64,000 bases of DNA from Kiritimatiellia bacterium (GTDB lineage: Bacteria; Verrucomicrobiota; Kiritimatiellia; RFP12; UBA1067). The stretch is taken from contig JAFRSR010000121.1 in assembly GCA_017427485.1 (NCBI GenBank), forward strand, positions 1 to 64,000. Reading direction: 5' to 3'. The notes beneath the pieces were generated by a model that was not told where the DNA came from, did not search any database, and saw only the letters and a list, made by a program, of their open reading frames with translations. This document shows positions 59,989-64,000 of this stretch, one piece after another. How positions within the stretch are numbered: position 1 is the stretch's first letter; each line of letters starts with the position of its first letter. Both the position numbers and the translations under genes were made by a program.

Positions 59989-61101
59989 ATGGACATCAAT
60001 TTCGGCGGCGTCGTCGAGAAAATCGTAACGCGCAAGGAATTCCCGCTCAAGAAGGCCCAGAAGGTCCTCAAGGGCAAGACGATCGCGGTGCTTGGCTATG
60101 GCATCCAGGGGCCGGGCCAGGCGCTCAACATGCGGGACAACGGCATCAATGTGATCGTCGGCCAGCGCAAGTCCACGAAGCCCAATTCGAGCTGGAAGCG
60201 CGCGATCAAGGACGGCTGGGTGCCGGGCAAGACGCTCTTCTCCCTTGAAGAGGCCGCCGAGAAGGGCGACGTGATCATGATGCTCACGTCGGACGCCTCG
60301 CAGCCCACGATCTGGAAGGCGATCGAGAAGTACGTCACGCCCGGCAAGGCGCTCTACTTCTCGCACGGCTTCGGCTACGTCTACAACAAGCTCACGGGCA
60401 TCAAGCCGCAGAAGGGCGTGATGCTCGTCATGGTGGCCCCGAAGGGCTCGGGCACGTCCGTGCGCCGCAACTTCCTCTCCGGCGCGGGCATCAACAGCTC
60501 CTACGCCTACGAGCCGAACGGCGCGGACGAGGCGAAGACGCGCGAGCTCACGATCGCGATCGGCATCGCGGTCGGCTCCGGCTACCTCTTCCCCACCACC
60601 TTCGAGCGCGAGGTCACGAGCGACCTCGTGGGCGAGCGCGGCATCCTCATGGGCGCGCTCTGCGGCGTGATGGAGGCGCAGTTCTACACCCTCCGCGCGA
60701 ACGGCCACAGCCCGAGCGAGGCGTTCAACGAGACGTGCGAGGAACTCACGCAGAGCCTCATCCGCCTCGTGGACGAGAACGGCATGGACTGGATGTACTC
60801 CAACTGCTCGCAGACGGCGCAGCACGGCGCGCTCAAGTGGCGCCCGATCTTCCGCAAGGCCGTGGAGCCCGTATTCAAGAAGCTCTACGCGAGCGTGAAG
60901 ACGATGAAGGAGGCGAAGGAAGTCATCCGCGACACGGGCCGTCCCGACTACAAGGAGTTCATGGCGGCCAAGCTGCAGGACATGCACGACGGCGAGATGT
61001 GGCAGGCCGGCGCGGCCGTGCGCTCGCTGCGTCCGCACGAGAAGGCCAAGGCCAACGCCGCGACGGCGGCGGGCGTCCGCGGCCGCAAGATCGTGAAGTA
61101 A
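59989..61101 (+). CDS. ilvC: Ketol-acid reductoisomerase
   Basis: 370 residues. Catalyses isomerisation and NAD(P)H-dependent reduction of acetolactate/acetohydroxybutyrate in valine, leucine and isoleucine synthesis (cytoplasm). The N-terminal Rossmann domain has LGYGIQGPGQALNMRDNG and VIVGQRK; the KARI domain has FEREVTSDLVGERGILMGAL and NETCEELTQSL, holding the metal-binding acidic residues. The sequence style (FPLKKAQKVLKGKTIAVLGYG) is that of the Bacteroidetes-like group. No other ilv gene is near. Confidence 0.93.
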   Translation: MDINFGGVVEKIVTRKEFPLKKAQKVLKGKTIAVLGYGIQGPGQALNMRDNGINVIVGQRKSTKPNSSWKRAIKDGWVPGKTLFSLEEAAEKGDVIMMLTSDASQPTIWKAIEKYVTPGKALYFSHGFGYVYNKLTGIKPQKGVMLVMVAPKGSGTSVRRNFLSGAGINSSYAYEPNGADEAKTRELTIAIGIAVGSGYLFPTTFEREVTSDLVGERGILMGALCGVMEAQFYTLRANGHSPSEAFNETCEELTQSLIRLVDENGMDWMYSNCSQTAQHGALKWRPIFRKAVEPVFKKLYASVKTMKEAKEVIRDTGRPDYKEFMAAKLQDMHDGEMWQAGAAVRSLRPHEKAKANAATAAGVRGRKIVK

Positions 61102-61111
61102 GGGACTTCGC

Positions 61112-62794
61112 ATGACCTCGGCCGAAATCGAGGCCCGGGCCCGCGCGGTGCCGCCGGAGGAACGTCCGGTGCCCACCGCGCGGCTTTCGTCTCTCGGGGC
61201 GTTTCTCGGCATCTACGGGGGCGAGCACATCGCCGCCACCGAGTTCGTGATCGGCGCGCTCCTCGTGACGTGGGGCGTGCGGGCCTCGGAGCTCCTACTC
61301 GGTCTCGTCGTCGGCAACTTCCTCGCCACGCTCATGTACGCGGTCGTGTGCGCGCCGATCGCGGTGGACACGCGCCTCTCGCTCTTCGCCTACCTGCGCA
61401 AGGCGACGGGACCGTGGTTCCAGAAGGCGTACAGCGCGGCGTGGGGCCTCACCTCGATCTGCTACGCGGCCACGATGACGGCGATCGCCGTGTCGTCCCT
61501 GCGCGAGGCGTGCGGTTTCCCGATCCAGCTGCACTGGTATCCCACGAGCGCGGGGTGCGTGGCGCTCACGCTCGCCCTCGCGGCCGTGACGGTGTTCGTG
61601 GCGGCATACGGTTTCCGCGGCGTCGCGCGTTTCTCGGCCATCTGCGCGCCGTGGATGATCACCTGCTTTTTCTGCGGCGCCTGCGTGGCGTTGCCGATGC
61701 TCACCGGCGCGACGGGATTCGGGAGCGTGGACTCTCCCGCCGCGCTCCTGCGCCTCTTCGAGACGCATATCTTCACGGGAGAGGTCCCCGCCGGTCAGCC
61801 GCACCTTTCCTTCTGGCACGTCGCGGCGTTCGCCTGGATGTGCAACTTCGCCTACCACGGCGGACTCAACGACATGGCGATCTTCCGCTTCGCGAAGAAG
61901 GCCCGCTACGGCTGGGTGGGCTTCTACGGCATGTACGTGGGCCACTTCTTCGCCTGGACGTGCGCCGGCGTGATGGGCGCCACGGCGGCGCTCCTCCTCA
62001 AGACCAACCTCGCGCAGCTCGACTCCGGCGCCGTCACGCGCGTGATCCTTGGCTGGACGGGCCTCCTGGCCGTCGTCGCCGCGGGCTGGACCACGGCCAC
62101 GCCGAACATCTACCGCGCCGCGCTCTCGTTCGCGACGTTCTTCCCGAAGGCGACGCTGCGCCAGCTCTCGTTCGGCGTGGGCGCGGTCATCGCCGTTTCG
62201 GCCTGTTTCCCCGCGATGATGCAGGTGGACAAGCTCGTCTCCTACGTCGTGTGGCTTCTCTCGAGCGTCGGGGCGGTCTGCCTCGTGGAACACTGGATTT
62301 TCCCGCGCATCGGCTTCACGCGTTTCTGGTGTCTCTACCGCGGCCTGCGGATCAACCCCGCGGCACTCGGCGCGTGGGGCGTGTCGAGCGCGTTCATCAT
62401 CGCCGCGCTTGCCGGCGGCTGGATGCATCCGTTCTTCCTGTTCCTGCCGTCCTTCCTGATCGCGGCCGTCGCGTACGTGGCGTTCGCGGCGCTCTGCGGC
62501 GCGCGTGCGCCGGTGCCGGCGGACGTGTGGAAGGATGTCAACGCCGTCGAGGCGCGCGTCGCCGCGCTTGCGGAAGAGGACGCGGCAACAGAAGGCGTTG
62601 CCGCGCCGGAGACCGCGCCCGTTCGCAACACGCCGTTGCGTCTTTTCCGCTTTCTGCCTGTCCTCGTTCTCGCGCTGCTCGCCGGACTGGCCGTTGCCGT
62701 GGCCGCTGGCGGATTGTCTGCCGATACTTTCCGAACGCTCGCGCTCGTGCTGACGGGCGCCTATTTTGCCGTTGCTGCCGTGTTAGCCCGATAG
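61112..62794 (+). CDS. NCS1-type nucleobase/cation symporter
   Basis: 560 residues with about 12 membrane segments. The NCS1 (CodB/purine-cytosine permease) pattern is seen in SLGAFLGIYGGEHIAATEFVIGALLV, the paired helices around FRFAKKARYGWVGFYGMYVGHFFAW, and AGWTTATPNIYRAALSFA (TxxNIY motif of the family). Unusual: an extended C-terminal tail with a soluble stretch (about 470-510) and two more helices. Cargo not known. It begins 10 nt after ilvC and is probably co-transcribed. Confidence 0.75.
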   Translation: MTSAEIEARARAVPPEERPVPTARLSSLGAFLGIYGGEHIAATEFVIGALLVTWGVRASELLLGLVVGNFLATLMYAVVCAPIAVDTRLSLFAYLRKATGPWFQKAYSAAWGLTSICYAATMTAIAVSSLREACGFPIQLHWYPTSAGCVALTLALAAVTVFVAAYGFRGVARFSAICAPWMITCFFCGACVALPMLTGATGFGSVDSPAALLRLFETHIFTGEVPAGQPHLSFWHVAAFAWMCNFAYHGGLNDMAIFRFAKKARYGWVGFYGMYVGHFFAWTCAGVMGATAALLLKTNLAQLDSGAVTRVILGWTGLLAVVAAGWTTATPNIYRAALSFATFFPKATLRQLSFGVGAVIAVSACFPAMMQVDKLVSYVVWLLSSVGAVCLVEHWIFPRIGFTRFWCLYRGLRINPAALGAWGVSSAFIIAALAGGWMHPFFLFLPSFLIAAVAYVAFAALCGARAPVPADVWKDVNAVEARVAALAEEDAATEGVAAPETAPVRNTPLRLFRFLPVLVLALLAGLAVAVAAGGLSADTFRTLALVLTGAYFAVAAVLAR

Positions 62795-62799
62795 GGGTA

Positions 62800-62852
62800 G
62801 TGGGGCTTGGTGGGGAGCTGTGTGGGGCCTGGTGGGGCGCTGTGTGGGGCCT
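62800..62852. repeat. Tandem G-rich repeat with phased GTGGG motifs
   Basis: Two copies of a 22-bp unit (62809-62830, 62831-62852, one mismatch), preceded by a partial one. GTGGG occurs at 62800, 62810, 62822, 62832 and 62844, spaced 10, 12, 10 and 12. Could bind MraZ or form a G-quadruplex. The remaining gap 62853-63030 shows no gene; its end is AT-rich (TTTTTTCAATTTTTCAA), possibly an UP element. Confidence 0.55.
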
Positions 62853-63032
62853 AGCGGGGGGCGCGCGGAGCCTGAAGGCCCTTTGGGGCGCTTGATCTCA
62901 ATGTGGTGCTGAACCCCTCGCGCAGAGGCCGTGAAGTGCGTTTTGCCCTTTATTTTCAAGGGTTTCCTTGATTTTCATTTACATGGAGGAATGGGGCGCC
63001 TAAAAATTTTTTCAATTTTTCAATTTTTCGGT

Positions 63033-63061
63033 TTGACATTCGGTGGGGAAAAGTGTTTACT
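63033..63061 (+). promoter_or_regulatory. Promoter of the mraZ-rsmH (dcw) operon
   Basis: TTGACA (63033-63038), 17-bp spacer, TTTACT (63056-63061). A start near 63068 leaves only about 5 nt before the mraZ ATG. Confidence 0.75.
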
Positions 63062-63067
63062 AGTGTC
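63043..63067 (+). promoter_or_regulatory. MraZ-box-like operator overlapping the promoter
   Basis: GTGGG (63043), GTGTT (63053), GTGTC (63063): three GTGKN repeats at exact 10-bp spacing. MraZ is known to bind tandem TGGGN-type boxes with 5-bp gaps before its own gene, so autorepression is expected. Confidence 0.6.
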
Positions 63068-63072
63068 CAGCG

Positions 63073-63555
63073 ATGTCAATAAAAGGTAGACAGAGTGTCG
63101 AAGAGACGAGAGAGGTGGCCACCGGCTTGCTGGTGAACACCTACGAACGTCCTCTTGACCCGAAGAAGCGCCTTACGGTTCCTAGCGTCTGGCGCCATGC
63201 TTTGGGTTCCGACTACGTCTACGTCATGAAGGAGGAGGGGAAACCCTGTCTCCAGCTCATCCCGAAAGGGGTGTTTGAGTCGCGTATGGCGGGCATCCAG
63301 GAGGAGGCCCTGTCAGACGACGATCTCAATGACGTACTCGAAAGGGTCGGCGAAGACTCGGAGCTCCTTGAGTTTGACGTGCAGGGGCGCATCCGCATCA
63401 GTGACCGGCTGCTTGCGTATGCGAACCTGAAGGGTCCCGTCGTCATGAAGGGTGCGGTTCGGATGGCCCGTCTTTGGGCTCCCGAAAACGTACCCGAACG
63501 GACGCCGGAGGAGTCGGAGAACCTGCGGGCCGCCAGGAAGCGGCTGCGTTTCTGA
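63073..63555 (+). CDS. mraZ: Transcriptional regulator MraZ
   Basis: 160 residues. AbrB-like regulator of the division and cell-wall cluster. The two swapped-hairpin signatures are visible: RPLDPKKRLTVPSVWR (about 26-41) and LLEFDVQGRIRISDRLLAYA (about 97-116). An N-terminal extension and a basic C-terminal tail (RAARKRLRF) make it a little longer than usual. The start has no ribosome site and a leader of only a few nt. rsmH follows after 13 nt with AGGAGG. Confidence 0.93.
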   Translation: MSIKGRQSVEETREVATGLLVNTYERPLDPKKRLTVPSVWRHALGSDYVYVMKEEGKPCLQLIPKGVFESRMAGIQEEALSDDDLNDVLERVGEDSELLEFDVQGRIRISDRLLAYANLKGPVVMKGAVRMARLWAPENVPERTPEESENLRAARKRLRF

Positions 63556-63568
63556 GGAGGAAGGGAAC

Positions 63569-64000
63569 ATGCACATTCCTGTACTTCTCAGGGAAGCGGT
63601 TGATTCGCTGGCGGTTCGTCACGGGGGCGTGTACGTCGATGGAACACTGGGGCGTGCCGGCCACGCGCGGGAGATCATCCTGCGCGGCGGTGCGGGCACG
63701 ACCCTGGTGGGTGTCGACCGTGACGAGCAGGCTCTTGCGGAGAGCGCCGCGGCCCTTGAGGGGTTGGCGGGCGCGAAAGTTGTTCTGGTCCACGGATGCC
63801 ATGGTTCGATCGCGGAGATCGTGCGGGGCGAGGGAATAGGAGAAGTCGATGGGATTCTGCTTGATTTGGGCGTGTCGAGTCCTCAACTGGATGAACCCGG
63901 TCGCGGGTTCAGCTTCCGGGCGGACGGGCCTCTTGACATGCGGATGGATCGGTCGCGGGGCGTGACGGCGGCGACGTTGGTCGCAACGCGGTCGGAAGAG
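63569..64000 (+). CDS. rsmH: 16S rRNA (cytosine1402-N4)-methyltransferase, 5' part
   Basis: The first 144 codons, open at the window's right edge. SAM-dependent enzyme (MraW) that methylates C1402 of 16S rRNA. Recognised by HIPVLLREAVDSLAV, YVDGTLGRAGHAREI, LVGVDRDEQAL, GILLDLGVSSPQLDEPGRGF and the diagnostic DGPLDMRMD. AGGAGGAAGGGA precedes the ATG. With mraZ it opens the dcw cluster, whose ftsL/ftsI/mur genes should continue beyond. Confidence 0.95.
   Translation, partial: MHIPVLLREAVDSLAVRHGGVYVDGTLGRAGHAREIILRGGAGTTLVGVDRDEQALAESAAALEGLAGAKVVLVHGCHGSIAEIVRGEGIGEVDGILLDLGVSSPQLDEPGRGFSFRADGPLDMRMDRSRGVTAATLVATRSEE

Overview
The window is a GC-rich (roughly 65%) bacterial chromosome segment. 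Several things point to the Kiritimatiellota/Verrucomicrobiota (PVC) branch, probably a gut-type polysaccharide degrader. It has many large secreted proteins with signal peptides. These include PATR-type autotransporter-associated repeats, InlB-type repeats, parallel beta-helices, tandem GH28, GH105, GH2, DUF4832 and DUF5696-like enzymes, and Tat-like Gfo/Idh/MocA oxidoreductases. Genome-wide palindromic repeats (GGTAGGGCG..., GGGGAGCCGCC...) are frequent. The lineage is inferred from gene content only.

Layout. 1-1.9 kb: end of an ExbB/ExbD-type operon closed by pyrE. 2.0-6.6 kb: pectin pair, a double-GH28 polygalacturonase and a GH105 unsaturated galacturonyl hydrolase. 6.6-10.5 kb: repeat-rich island with a strong terminator, a candidate structured RNA, a diversity-generating retroelement (DGR) target gene with a C-terminal variable region, a DGR-class reverse transcriptase carrying an AT-rich palindromic insertion, and a ParE/Phd-type toxin-antitoxin pair running against the RT tail. 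10.5-22.8 kb: a 2763-residue surface protein and a large putative glycosidase. 22.9 kb: a relic of a patatin gene whose intact relative lies at 34 kb. 23.1-32.4 kb: recC-recB-recD operon. 32.4-34.9 kb: AAA ATPase and patatin-like lipase, both apparently leaderless. 35-45.9 kb: SGNH esterase with four repeated modules, MFS transporter, a secreted protein of unknown function with a Tsp-type protease, a metallophosphoesterase and a small repeat protein. 45.9-58.2 kb: PATR-repeat giant, DUF4832 glycosidase, Gfo/Idh/MocA oxidoreductase, GH2 enzyme and a HAD/deoxyhypusine-synthase-like fusion, all closely spaced. 58.2-62.8 kb: a GxxExxY cassette bounded by 15-bp inverted repeats, an HldE-like kinase, ilvC and an NCS1-type permease. 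62.8-64 kb: mraZ with a GTGKK repeat operator, then the start of rsmH, the head of a division/cell-wall (dcw) cluster.

How the parts fit. The secreted hydrolases at 2-6.6, 19-22.8 and 51-56.4 kb look like parts of plant or host glycan breakdown (pectin and beta-mannoside-like substrates), with SGNH deacetylation and MFS uptake alongside. RecBCD handles double-strand-break repair and foreign DNA.

The most unusual points are three. First, a DGR whose template repeat is not visible in the window. Second, several families of palindromic elements that occur both between genes and in frame inside genes (GH2, HAD fusion, recB, the giant surface protein, probably the metallophosphoesterase signal region), one of them translated in two different frames. 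Third, extended -10 promoters (TGN-TATAAT) nearly everywhere, three of them so close to the start codon that the transcripts should be leaderless. No tRNA, rRNA, CRISPR array, transposase or integrase was seen.
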